Shown: positions 36,676 through 48,800 of the stretch, in pieces
Position numbering within the stretch: position 1 is the stretch's first letter
How the letters are laid out: every line of letters starts with the position of its first letter
Source: Labia minor
Taxonomy: Eukaryota; Arthropoda; Insecta; Dermaptera; Spongiphoridae
Assembly: GCA_963082975.1 (NCBI GenBank)
Contig: OY720344.1
Coordinates: 70,026,546-70,090,545 of the forward strand
Direction of reading: 5' to 3'
Length of the DNA stretch: 64,000 nt
Notes under the pieces: model-generated
The model's input: only the letters and a program-made list of their open reading frames with translations
What the model was told of the DNA's origin: nothing
Database searches by the model: none
Translations under genes and position numbers: made by a program

Positions 36676-37436
36676 ATTTTGATATGAAAAATGAATATTA
36701 TGAGAGGAAAAGAAAGGAATATATACTTATGTTAATATTAATATAAATTAAAGTTTAATTAATGTAATTAATTATATAAATAATACTAAAAATAAATATT
36801 GTTTCAACTCTTGTTCTAAAAAAATCTAAAATGATATATAGATTGATTTTTGTTGTATGAAAATAATACAAGTATCACATATTTATTAAATTTAAATTTT
36901 AAATAATGTAATAATAAATCAACTTAAAAGATCACAGGTATTGTAACACGTTTGATTGGGCTCATCAGAATAATTAAATCGTTGTAACAATATAAAATAC
37001 ATTCAAATCATTTTTATTAAATCCGACGTCACACTGCCTGAAAAGGGCTGAAGAGATTTAAAAAAAAGATAAGAAAAGCTGAGAAAAATATTTAGAATAA
37101 TAATTAGCTCATAGTTTGTTTTTATTGCTTGATATAATTTTAAAGCGTCTATTATGTTGAATGAATGTAAGCATTGTTTATTAAATAAATATATACATGG
37201 AGCTATTCTTGTAAATTTGCAATAATGGTTTGAATTTTGTTTATATTAAATTCTTACTATAAATATTATATAAAAAAATTTAAAATACTTATATAAATGT
37301 GTAGTAATAAAAAAATAATCAAAGAGCATATTTGTTTCCATAATATATTGTATTCTATAATAAAATTCAAAATTGTACCTATTATTTTAAAGATGTTAAT
37401 ATATATATTTAGGAATATTTTGATCACGAACGAACG
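36676..37436. other. AT-rich intergenic stretch
   Basis: No supported feature. Confidence 0.6.
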
Positions 37437-37448
37437 ACCAAAATAATG

Positions 37449-37709
37449 TAGTGGCTGTGGAGGGGATCGGATCGGTGTCTAAGGGTAAATTTTCAACAAC
37501 AGGAACAGGAAGACTTGTTCTTTGGGCTTTTCAATAAAAGCTTATAGATTTCTTAAAAACGATTTATTTACAATAAATATACAAATTATTTCACAATTCA
37601 GACACTCTCACTATCTCAAGTCAAAGTGATCCCTCGTCAAAGCAATCTCTTGCGTTGGTATACACGCTCCAATTTATATATCTATCTAACCCCTTATCGA
37701 TCATAACAT
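37449..37709 (-). repeat. Possible solo LTR (fossil)
   Basis: About 260 bp that, on the minus strand, begins TGTTATGATC, has a TATATAAATTGG promoter-like box, then AATAAA boxes, and ends CCACTACA. TG...CA ends with TATA and poly(A) signals in this order suggest a long terminal repeat of an old element, but no partner repeat and no clear internal region are present. The adjoining 37710-37930 is also GC-richer and may belong to it. Weak call. Confidence 0.3.
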
Positions 37710-38817
37710 TGTGGTGGGAGACGATCTGGAAACTTTCCCTTGGATGTCACCAAAGGCCCAGTTTTAGGAATGATTGGAGTTGGGGAACCCGCTGAATATT
37801 TCCGCTTGTGTGGGGTAATGTGGGGAAGAGAAACATTTTACGACACAGGATGTAGACAATAGCCCTTCCCAGGGTGTTTAAGGTGAGAAGATCGCGATAC
37901 CTTCGTCACCGAGGGTCCCTCAGCCACAACTTTCACTTCCCACATATATATATATATAAACCAGGTGTAGAAGTATGAAACCGGAAATTCCCTATAGATG
38001 GTGCTCTCTATCAGTTTAAAGACCAAAGGGCGTTTCTATTATGAGTGGATGGGACGCTAAATAAGATGTAAGGGAGGGGAGGACCAGTGGTAGGCTAACG
38101 CGGATACCTGGGCGTCTCCTCCATCTCAAACAGCACAAGAAGAATGCAGAGGAATGAGGTTTAGTGGGTAGTACCGGGACCCCGAGCCTCGGCTCGGTAC
38201 TTAAGTTAAAAAAAATGATTCATTATTATTGGGTTTGGCTGGTAATATTAATACCTGGGATACCGAGCTGTCGCTCGAAAAAATGTTTAGACATTATTAT
38301 AGACATTTTCATTCTGTAAATTAAATAATTTTATTTCATTTAAATAAATATCTATTTTTAAATAATTTTTCTCTCTACATTATTTATCTAATTCTGACAA
38401 TATATTAAGATTACACCGGGACCCCGAGCCTCGGCTAGGTAATTAAGTTAAAAAAAAATAATTCATTATTATATTGGGTTTGGCTGGTAATATTAATACT
38501 TGAGACACCGAGCTGATATACAATTCTTTAATTATTTATTACAATTATTAAATGTTGCATCATTGCATCAATCTGATTAAAATGAATGGAACTTGGGGTC
38601 CTCAATAATACATAAATATGTATTATTAGATATGTTTCTAAGTGCATGAATATTTTTTTTTTATTGGAAGAATGATAAATATATATCGTAATTTATAATT
38701 ATAAAATATTATTAAAATATATATTTTTAATTTTATTTCGAAATTAAATAAAAAATTTTAAAATATTTTAAATATAAAAAAAATATTAATACAATATCTT
38801 TTAAAATAAGCGGGAGT

Positions 38818-39826
38818 GTCCTCTCCTAGACTTTCCCGCATATAAAAGGTATAAAGAGTTGTGAATGAATATTTAGAATGTGTAAACTTGGTATTGATAA
38901 AGAGCCAGTTCGTATTAGTTTATTGGTGTCAAATTTGATATTTGGTAACATTTATATATATATATAGAATAAAGTGCTACTTCCGGTTAACTGATATTTT
39001 AAATGTAAAAAAAACAGATAGGGATATAATATAAATATTTTTAATTTTATTTTATTTATAATATATAAGGGCTGGCTGTGACGTCATGAAGTGCTGGGTG
39101 ACGTCATATAATTTTAAATTAAGAAAAAACTAATGAAGATGATTTTTCTCGAGGATAAAACCAATACAAAGTGCATAGCACGTGGAGATATGTCTTCACG
39201 TGAAATTTGATATGTAAATAACCCTTCACATCCTCTCTTCGATCGGCAATACTAGCACTTCCGGTTTCCGGATTTGCACCAAAAGTTGATCAATTCATCC
39301 TACTGATGTATTAAGTAAATATACCAAATTTCATCAAAATCCGTTGAGCCGTTCAGGCTGTACACATCTATAAGGACGGACGGACAGACGGACGGACGGA
39401 CAGACATCATGCTAAAAATACTTTTTTCTGTTAAGAAAATGCATGATTCGTGGAGATATGTACCTAAAAATATCCATAGGTGAAATTTGGTGTGAAACAA
39501 TACCTCCCTTACTATCGTCGGTCGGTAAAAAAGAAACGCTACTTGTATAGGTAAAATGTCACTTCCGGTAGTCAGATCATGATGAAATTGGGTATCTCAA
39601 TTTTTTTCATATTTTTAAATCTATATACAAAATATGAAGCAAATATCTCGAAGCAAACTGGTACTTTACTTGAAAGGTAAACGCAACCAGTGTAGGTAAA
39701 GTACCACTTCCGGTTAACCGTTTTTGACGAAATTTTGATAGAAATCTACAAACTGTAAATAATATCGGTGTACCAAATTTCGAAGTCCTAGCTTGATTAG
39801 TTTTTGAGTAAATTTGCTTACAGACC

Positions 39827-39857
<31 letters not shown>

Positions 39858-39998
39858 CACACACACAGACATAATTCGAAAAATGGTATTTTCCGACTCA
39901 GGGAGGTCTAAAACGTCAAGATCTATCGAAATCTCGAAGTCGAAATTTTTGACGATTCCAATACTTCCCTTATACGAAGTATGCGGGAAAGTAAAAAG
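38818..39998. repeat. FB-3 repeat, copy 2, with 8-bp flanking duplication
   Basis: Ends GTCCTCTCCTAGACTTTCCC and GCGGGAAAGTAAAAAG match copy 1 at 21.5 kb. GCGGGAGT flanks both sides (38810-38817, 39999-40006), and copy A of the H-element has a single ACTCCCGC at this point, so the empty site is visible. An FB-2 repeat interrupts it. The left interior differs from copy 1 although the ends and the right half match. Confidence 0.8.
39008..39528 (-). repeat. FB-2 repeat, copy 2, nested in FB-3
   Basis: Same orientation and box order as the copy at 6.0-6.5 kb, including both TGACGTCAT boxes (about 39078, 39099), CACTTCCGGTTTCCGG, the GGAC run and the terminus GTCGGTCGGTAAAA. Right of it the FB-3 sequence ACGCTACTTGTATAGG resumes. 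Confidence 0.85.
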
Positions 39999-40154
39999 GC
40001 GGGAGTCAAATTTCAATATGAGTGTCATTTGTCCATATATAAATTAATAATAAATAATATTAATAAATATTAAATTTAATAAAAGAACAATGAATAAATA
40101 AATATAAAATAGTAATTTATTAAAAAATAATAGATAAAAAAAAAAAAATTATTT

Positions 40155-40212
40155 TCCGCTGGTTTCGATCCTGCGAAGTTGACTCGTCAAAACAGTGCCT
40201 TTACCCACTTGT
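40155..40212 (-). other. tRNA-like segment in H-element copy B
   Basis: On the minus strand TAGACAAGTGGGTAAAGGC resembles an A box, and GGATCGAAACC matches the B box GGTTCGANNCC at all but one fixed base. Probably the pol III head of a captured SINE; not a functional tRNA. Confidence 0.45.
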
Positions 40213-40295
40213 CTATTTAGATAATATTTTTACCATCTTCCGACACCAAATACCAAACCATTTTTTATTTTGTTGTTATTTTTTTTTGAGAGAGA

Positions 40296-40341
<46 letters not shown>

Positions 40342-41894
40342 ATTAAAAATAAATATTTTTAATTTTATTTCGAAATTAAATAATAAATTTTAAAATATTT
40401 TAAATACATATAAAAAAAATATTAATACAATATCCTTTAAAAAAAGGCGGGAGTATGACGTCACCCATATATAATATTTAATTAAGAAATAAATAATGAA
40501 GCTGTATGTTTCAAGAGATATGATCAATAAAACTTAATTTTTCTTTATAAATACTATATCTAGTGTGAATTTGAAAAAAATCATTAGAGCGGTTTTTGAG
40601 AACCAATATATATAGAAATATAGAAATATAGATATATACAATTTTAGCTAGCATAATAAGATAAGATACATAGTGAGTTCCACACACAGGCTATAAAAGC
40701 TTCCCCAACCCTCTATAAAAGACATCTTCTCCCTCTAACAGCTGACAAAGTTTGTAAACACACAATAACCTAAGTTTCATATACCGGTATATATTTTTTT
40801 ATATGATTTGCGGACAACATTGGTTTTCTGTTATAATTTGAAGAAAACTCCTGGAGAATTGCATAGAATACTTGTCGAAGCTTACGGTGAACATGCTTTT
40901 GGCCAAACTCAATGCTTTGAGTGGTTTAAAAAATTTAAAAGTGGTTATTTTGACGTGAGAAACTAGGAGCGTGGTAAAAACCACCGAAATAATTTGAAGA
41001 CAAGGACTTGCAAGCCTTATTAGATTAAGACTATACTCAGCCTCAACAAGAATTCATGGAACAATTAAATTATTAATTAATTATGACTCAAAAAGCAGTA
41101 TCTCTTCGTCTGAAGGTATGGGAAAGATTCAGAAAGTGAGAAAATGGGTACCACATGAACTGAATGAAAGACAGAAAGAAAATCGAAAAACCACTTGTCA
41201 AATGCTGCTCATCAGATGTAAAAGAAAATCATTTCTTCATCGAATAGTGACAGGTGACGAAAAGTGGATATATTTTCAGAATCCTAAGCGTCATAAATCA
41301 TGGGTGAATCTAGGCGAACCATCAACATCCACTGCAAAACGAAATCGTTTTGGAAAGAAGAATGCTGTGAGTTTGGTAGGATCGAAAGAGTACTATTTTG
41401 AATAAAATATTTTTTATAATCTTCAAATAACAGACGTGCAATTATACAAAAAATTCCGGCTTCATACTTCTAAACCTGGTATATATATATTCAGTATAAA
41501 TTTTAAAGTTAACTTTAAAGTGAACCTTCAAATCAGCGATTATAAATATAAATATAATATAATACATAATTTGCTTCTTTAATTTTCTTTTGATTATAAA
41601 ATTATTTTTTTTATCCAATCCTATAAAATGAAAATAAATTAATATTTAAAACAATACATTTATGTAAACAAACTTTTAAATGCTTTAAGTAGAAGAAAAT
41701 AAAAAACTTTAATGATATAAACTGGCGGATTAAGTTGATTGGGGGCCCCGGGCGGTAAAATTGAAATGGGCCCTCTGTTATCTATATATATAAAAAAAGG
41801 TTTTTGTCTGCACATTGCTCAGAATTTAAAAATTTTTGCATATCTTCGCGTTTCATGACCTCTAGAATCCAAAAGTGACTTTAGAATTTTTCAC

Positions 41895-41948
<54 letters not shown>
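41895..41948 (+). repeat. (GTCT)n microsatellite
   Basis: About 13 uninterrupted GTCT units within Helitron copy 2, just before GTCCGGAAAATTAC. Confidence 0.95.
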
Positions 41949-41949
<1 letters not shown>

Positions 41950-43879
41950 CGGAAAATTACTATTTTATAGACTCAGAATTGGCTGAACCGATTTCTTTGA
42001 AATTACATCACAATATTCTTATATACCTCTAGAGTAACATAGGCTATACATTTTATTAATATCTTATCAATAACCGCAGAAATTAATTTTTTAAAGTTTA
42101 TATAATTCTCCGTGTTGTTCATTCAAGAGCAGCTCGCGGCTCACTGCCGGCCTAGCGGAATCATTTCAAACAATGAATTATCATAGCTATTCCCAATCAA
42201 AGAATTATTATAATATTTCACTTTATTTTAAATTCTAATATACAAATATCAATTCAATTAAATAATTTATTCTAAAAGTTCTCAATTTAATTAAAATATT
42301 TATTAGATCATATTTTTATCTTAAATTATTTTTTATTTAATTGAATATTTCTTCTTTTCTATAATATATATATAATAATATATAAATTTTATCATTGAAT
42401 AATAAAAAAAAATATTATTTAACCTGAATTAAAATGACTGAATTATATTATCTTTGTTTTTTATTTTAATTTAATTACTCTATTATTAATTACTAAATAT
42501 ATATATATATTATATAAAAATTAAAATATGATGATATAAAGTTGTTTTAAATTTTTGACATTTTTAAATTGGGTATATTTTTTAAATTTATTAAAATGTC
42601 TTTTTTATTTATTATGTTTAAAAGATTCATTTTTATTATGTGATATTAATAAAAAATAACGATGCTCTGTGCAAGTCGAATCATGTTGCACATAATTAAA
42701 TAACAATTGCCAAACAAAGAATATAATATTTTTTAAAATTCTTATATTTAAATATCATTTCAATTAAATAATTTATTCTAAAAGGTCTAATTTTAATTAA
42801 TTTAATAAAATATTTAAATCACCATTCAATTTTTTATTAATAGGCTTCTTTTTTTATTTTTAATTTTTAATAAATTCTCTTTTTTTGATATGATATTAAT
42901 AAAAAATAATATTAAATTGTATATATAAATATAAAAATTAGAATATTTGAATTTTTTTAAATTTTAACACATGTAATCAATCATATGCATTAAGAATGGA
43001 AAATTTTTAAAATCAACTTGCTATTAAATTCAGAAAAAAAATACTGATATATAGAATATATAGACTATTCGAATATAATTTAAAACTCTTTCTCTCCTTC
43101 TATTTTAAATTAAAAAAACGGAGTTTTAAGAAATTTAGATGCCATATGCAACATGGGTGGGTAAATGAATTGAGCTGGAAAAGGAGGCAATTTATAATTT
43201 TCTTCTAATTCAGATTTAGGACAAATCGTACAACATTATATCAAATCTCGGTAAGAACATTCAATATTTTTGTACACAAATTATTCAGAGTATTGGCTAA
43301 GCGTATCACTCACAATCAGTTTATATTGAAATTTATATAAATTAGCAAAGTAAAAATTTTTATTTGTTTAAATTTTATTATAATGAATCAAAAAAAATTA
43401 AATATATAGATCACATGATTAAGAGAAGCAAAAAACTTGACAGAAAATAACTGTTGGATGGAGGTCGGACATGACAGAAACTGTAAGCGAAATCTTCATA
43501 TTGCGACGAATAATTTTCAAATCCCCTAGCACCACCAGAATTAGATAAGTTTATTTTAAGGGAGGAAAATAACTATGATCTAAAAAAATTAATAAATGAA
43601 CTTAATAATAAAAAAAAAAATAAATCAATTAATTTAAATTAATACTATTAATGAATGTATATATTGGTAATTTATCTATAGTTTTATACCGTTAATTTTT
43701 ATAAATTGTCTCAAGTCTCTATTTTTGCATTTTCCCAAGTTTCATTATAATTAAAAATATTCAATAATAATCTAGCAATGAAAATAAAATATCAAAATGT
43801 AATGATCAAGAAATATTATACTCTATTTCACTATAATAACATAGAAAATACTTAAGAACCATAGGCGGTGGAAATATTA

Positions 43880-44870
43880 GGAGATATCATTGCGGGTTAA
43901 GGCCAAATCGATCAACATTAATTAAGATATTTTCATTATGACAGATATTAGGAAAAAAACTGCGAATTCAATATTTCTGTTCACTAATTATTTGTAGACT
44001 TTAGTAAAACATACACATGACTCAATATAGATCAGCATAAACTTTTTCAAATTTTGATCTTCAAATTTGTCTTGAAGGTAGTAAAGAAAAAATAAGATGA
44101 AGAAATCAATTGTAAAATGTTAGGTTACCCAGACGACTTAAATATAATAGGAGATTAGGAAATTGCAATTGCAGATAGCGAGGAAAAATTAATGGAGGTT
44201 TGAAATTAATAGTGATAAGAAAAAATATTTAGTAACCAAGAGGAAGAGTATTGACATACAAAATCTTAAGATACAAAATGTAGAATTTGAATATGTAGAA
44301 AAATTGAATGTAATCACGAAGGATAATAATATTTGAGAAGAATTTAAATCGGGGTTGCAATCGGGAAACGCCTGTTATCTTGCAATAAAGAGGCTTATCT
44401 CTTCAAAATTATTATCAAAGGGAATATATAAAAAAATTATTTTGCCTGTTGCATTATATGGGTGGGAGGCATGGTCTATGACTCTGGGAGATGAGAGTAG
44501 ATTCAGAGTGTTTGAGAATAGGATTCTTCCCTGCATTTATTGGCCAAAGAAAGATGAGGTCACCGGGGAATGGGGGAGACAGCATAACAAGAAATTGCAT
44601 GGTCTCTCTGCATCTTCAGAAATAGTTAGGGTTATAAAAGGGAAAAAGCTGCTATAGGCAGGGCACGTGGCAAGAATGGGAGAGGAAAAAGATATTGGTG
44701 GGAAAACCGATTGGAAAACCAATGACGCGTAGGAAGGGACGTAAGAGAGATGGAACAAGGGCTCAGGATAGGGACACTTGGAGAAATGTGGTTGTTGCGG
44801 CTAAGAACTTTCGAGTATCTTTGAGCCACATAGGTAGATAGATATAACATATACAATAATAATATATATA
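43880..44870 (+). mobile_element. LINE 3' fragment with reverse-transcriptase remnant
   Basis: Interrupted frames read reverse-transcriptase pieces in order: CEFNISVH and LFVDFSKTYT (usual LFxDFxKAYD), a GYPDDLNIIGD stretch where YADDL is expected, then VTKRKSIDIQ, SGNACYLAIKRLISSKLLSK, LPVALYGWEAWSMTLGDESR, FRVFENRILPCIYWPKKDEV and GEWGRQHNKKLHGL. The catalytic Tyr-Ala of the YADD box is changed and stops break the frame. The 3' side ends in a TAGATAGATA simple repeat near 44835, the probable true LINE end; sequence beyond it is Helitron. Dead fragment. Confidence 0.85.
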
Positions 44871-45669
44871 ATTAATATAGTGATTAAATTAAAATATATT
44901 TTTTAAATAAGAACACAAAAAGAAATGAATGTTTTATGTAATATACTGATTGAAACAAAATGGATGAAAACCTTTTACTACTTTCAACCACCAAATACTA
45001 TGTACCACTCGGGGGTACAGGGGGCGGAGCCCCCGTCTAGGTGTGAAGAGCGCCGAAGGCGCTCTGAGCAGCTAGTTTACAATAATAATTGAAAGACAAA
45101 TTTTGTTTATATTACAATCTAGGCTGTTTTATACTTACATATATAGTACTTATGTAAAAAATACATAATTTTTACTGTGGTCGCCGAGACCCAAAATTGA
45201 TTATTTTTTCTTAAGTTAGTCGGGGTCAGTCGGGGTTCAAACACGACCGAATAAAGATCTGTTGTTCAATAAAGATAAGTATAAGAATAAGTATAAAACA
45301 GCCTAAATAGATCTGTATCAAGAATAACTTGTTTTATTTAAACTCCGATTATCCATAAACTCAACAATTTTTTTAAATTTTTTTTAAGGAAATATTTTTA
45401 TTTAGATTTCGGTGGGCCGCTCGGTCTGCCCGGCGTTTAATCCGCCTCTGGATATAAATGTTGTCAATTTCGTTATATTTCTTGTATGTCTCCACATGTT
45501 AATCTTTTTTAAAAACTTTTATATATATTAAGAATTGTGTAAAGTGAAAATAATAAATAAAAGATTTTTAAATTTCAATATTCTTTATTCATTTTTTAAA
45601 TTGTTAAAATATACGCATAAATCACTAGATACATTTTCTTTTTATTTTTCGACTTCGTCTTTTTGTAAT

Positions 45670-45881
45670 TGTTATAATCTTATTTGATGGTTGATATGGA
45701 CGGGAGATTATAATATAATTGATATTATAGGATGGAGATGTTCGATATTAGAAATAGATATAATTTAATAATGTACATTAAAACATACTAATATTTATTT
45801 ACATAAAAAGATAACAATAACATTTGGATAGAATAAACAAGACAATCTGGTGGTGAACATTTGAAGCTAAAATTTATTATA
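45670..45881 (-). repeat. 3' long terminal repeat of the Gypsy-type element
   Basis: 212 bp, matching 50130-50341 base for base as far as I can read. It ends with TGTTATAATC at the outer edge on the plus strand. Confidence 0.93.
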
Positions 45882-48800
45882 GTTCTCCCACGCTTATTGG
45901 AGAATTAAATGTTCATATTTTATTCGACATAATCGAGAAGATATTTTGGACGATTTCGAGATCTTGTAGGTCTGGTCAATGAATCAGCGTTGGGTGTTGG
46001 ATCTAGTGGATCCTCTGTTGTTTCCGATTCTTCCCTCCCATTTTCTTCTGCTGGTCCTGCTGGAATGGTTACCAGATGTTCCATGTTGGGATTTTGATGT
46101 TCCTCTTCTTTTTCAGGAATTTCATCGGTTTTTATTTTTGGGTCAAATGACACAGATTTCTTTTGTTGGATGCCACTCGGACGGAGTTGATCGATGTGGC
46201 GTTTGAATTCGTATCCATCATCCAATTTAATTTGATAATGTAGCTTCCCAAATTTCTTGATTATGGTTCCAAGTTTCCAATGATTTTTGTTATTAGCATA
46301 GTATCGTGCTTGAACTCGTTCTCCCACGCTTAATTGTCGAGCTGCGGTAGTTGAAGTCGTGGATGTTTGAAATTTTGTAGGTTTTAGCGCGTCGAGATGA
46401 ATCCTTATAGATCGGTTTAAATATTGCTCAGCTGGAGTTTTTCCATTGTTTAGGGGTGTTGCTCTGTATCTAAAAAGAATTGTTTGAATCTTTTGACGCA
46501 TAGATAATGGCTCGTCGATCATTGTATCTAATCGTTTTTTAAGGGTTTGAATATTTCTTTCTGCTAACCCGTTAGTTGCAGGATGTCCTGGCGCAATGAA
46601 TTTTTGGAATATTCCACTTTTCTTACAGAAATTTTTAAATTCATCACTGGTGAAAATGGTCGCATTGTCGGATACCATAACATCTGGGAATCCATGACGT
46701 GAGAAGACATCTTGGAGGATTTTTATTGTTGATGCTGCGTTGGGTGCAGATGTACATGGTTCCACCTCTGCCCATTTTTATTTGGCATCGATTATGACCA
46801 AAAAGTGGTGTCCTTGGTATGGTCCTGCATAGTCAATGTGTATGCGTTGCCAATTACCATCTGGTTCTTCCCATGGATGTAGGGGTGCTCTCGGAGGGTT
46901 ATTTTGAATATTTTGGCATGCCAGACACGCACGCACAAGACGTTCGATATCCTTGTCGATATTTTTCCAATAGACGTAACGACGGGCGAGCTGTTTCATT
47001 TTTGATATCCCAATATGGGTGCGATGGAGTTCTTGTAATATTGGAACTTGTAATTTTTCGGGAATGACAATTCGATGTCCCCTGAATATAATATTATTGT
47101 TGATGGTGAACTCTAATTCAGAGGAGTTGTCTTCTTGTAATTGTTGTAAGATTTGTGAGAGGTATTCATCCTGTCTTGTTTCTTCACGAATGGACTCGAA
47201 ATTGATTTCTGGAGTGGATATGGTTAAAATTGATTCTTCACAAAGTAGATTTACTTCCTCATTCATAGCAGTGTCAGTGCCAAGAAGAGATTTGATTGGA
47301 GCTCTTGATAGACAATCGGCATTAGTATTATCTGAGCCCTTCTTGAACACAATTTCATAATTGAATCCAGATAGGAATGCTGCATATCGCTGTAGCCTAG
47401 CTGACGTCATTTTCGGAATCTTTGCATTTTGATGGAAAATTCGTGCCAGAGGTTGGTTATCTGTGTAGAGTTTGAATGGGCGGGCGAATAAATATTGATA
47501 AAAATGGTCTACTGCAAAAATAATAGCCAGGGCTTCTCTGTCTAATTGTGAATAATTTTGTTCCGACTGAGTTAAAGAACGAGAGGCAAAAGCGATCGGG
47601 CGTTCTTGACCGTCAATTATGTGAGATAAAATACCCGCAATACCGGTAGGGCTTGCGTCACAAGCAAGTTGAACTTCAAGTTCGGGATTGAATGGCATCA
47701 GCACACGGTCACTTGAAATTTCTTCTTTTAAACGAAGAAATGCTGCTTCACAGGCCTCTGTCCATTTGAATTTAATATTCTTTTTCAGGAGTTGTCGAAG
47801 TGGGGATGTTATCGTTGAAGAGTTAGGTATAAAACGTGAGTAATAAGTTACGAGACCTAGAAAAGATCGGACATCTTCGATTGATTTTGGACTTGGAATC
47901 TCTTTGATAGCGGCCACTTTTGTAGGAGATTTTGAAATTTTATTGAGTTCTATAACATGTCCCAAAAATTCGATTTTATTTTGAAATAATAGACACTTGC
48001 GTTTATTAAGATGTAGATCATATTTACGCATTTGTTCCAGGCATTTTATAAGGTTTGACTTGCATTCTTGTAATGTTTCTCCATGGATTACTATATCGTC
48101 AAAGTAAGCTTCGGTTTTAGGAATGTCTTGTAAAATTTGATTAATAATTCGATTAAATTCGGAGGGAGCTGTTTTAATTCCAAAAGAGAGACGGTTCATT
48201 TTGTACGTTCCTCGATGCGTTGTTATCGTTTGTATTTCACTGGACTCTTCGTCGACAGGAATATGAAGATACGCTTTGTAGATGTCGAGTCGGCAAAAAT
48301 AACGCGAGTTTCGAAGAGAGTTGAAAATGTCTTCTATTTTTCGAATAGGGTAATGGGAACTTATTATTCGTTCATTGACTCCTACTTTATAGTCGACACA
48401 CAATCGTATCCCACCATCTGCTTTTGGAATGACGACTAAGGGTGAACCCCAGTCGCTGGTTTCTGTTTTGGTGATGATACCTGCGGTTTCGAGCGAGTCA
48501 AGTTCTTTCTCCACACGATTGGAGAGTGCGTATGGAATTTCTCGTTCTCGATGAAATATAGGTTTCGCGTTATTTCGAAGTTTTAAGGAGACTTTGAAGT
48601 TGGGAACGCATCCGATTTTTTCTTCGAATAAGTTGGCGTACTCTTTTGATATTTGTTCGATATCATTAATTTTCTTTATTGATGGAGCAGATGTTATTAC
48701 TGCTTTTTGTTTATCGATTTCGTCTAAACTGATCTTTAGTCCCCGAATCCAAGCTCGGCCTAGGAGCGCTGCATATTCTTCAGGGACAACATAAATATCG

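Larger units (their letters stand above)
38173..40670 (-). mobile_element. H-element, copy B, carrying nested FB-3 and FB-2
   Basis: Reverse complement of copy A (17358-18902) with extra insertions, flanked by TAGT at 38169-38172 and 40671-40674. It retains two of three GC-capped units (38172-38268 and 38415-38513), both 310-bp-type modules and a better tRNA-like segment (40155-40212, minus strand). FB-3 lies at 38818-39998. Confidence 0.75.
37961..41479 (+). mobile_element. Mos1-type mariner split by nested insertions
   Basis: Inverted ends: CCAGGTGTAGAAGTATGAA at 37961 and its near complement TTCATACTTCTAAACCTGG ending at 41479; TA-rich flanks. Mariner sequence lies at 37961-38172 and 40671-41479. 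The transposase reads TPGELHRILVEAYGEHAFGQ, WFKKFKSGYFDV, then MGKIQKVRKWVPHELNERQ, KRKSFLHRIVTGDEKWIYF (first catalytic Asp region) and NRFGKKNAVS. This is close to Mos1, but the frame is broken between the N-terminal part and MGKIQ, and the C-terminal third with the second catalytic region is missing. An H-element, itself carrying FB-3 and FB-2, sits in the 5' leader. Dead copy. Confidence 0.88.
41781..45075 (+). mobile_element. Non-autonomous Helitron, copy 2
   Basis: Begins TCTATATATATAAAAAAAGG after an A (41780) and ends in CTAG at 45072-45075 followed by T, with the hairpin GAGCGCC-GAA-GGCGCTC at 45048-45064. The 3' half matches Helitron copy 1. Near the 5' end are a (GTCT)n run at 41895-41948 and GGCTGAACCGATTTC, which resembles the core box of the FB families in reverse. 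Two AT-rich segments near 42150-42320 and 42680-42830 are diverged repeats of each other. No Rep/helicase coding. The 5' end is less certain than the 3' end. Confidence 0.65.
41722..45450. mobile_element. hAT-type element, 3.7 kb, filled by a Helitron
   Basis: Left end CTGGCGGATTAAG, right end (reversed) CAGAGGCGGATTAAACG, both followed by GC-rich GGGCC boxes. A perfect 8-bp duplication GATATAAA flanks it at 41714-41721 and 45451-45458. Without the Helitron at 41781-45075 only about 430 bp of hAT sequence remain, so it was a small non-autonomous element before the insertion. Confidence 0.8.

Noticed and set aside
41895-41948. CRISPR-like or regulatory tandem array
   Set aside because: A plain GTCT microsatellite without spacers, in an animal genome.
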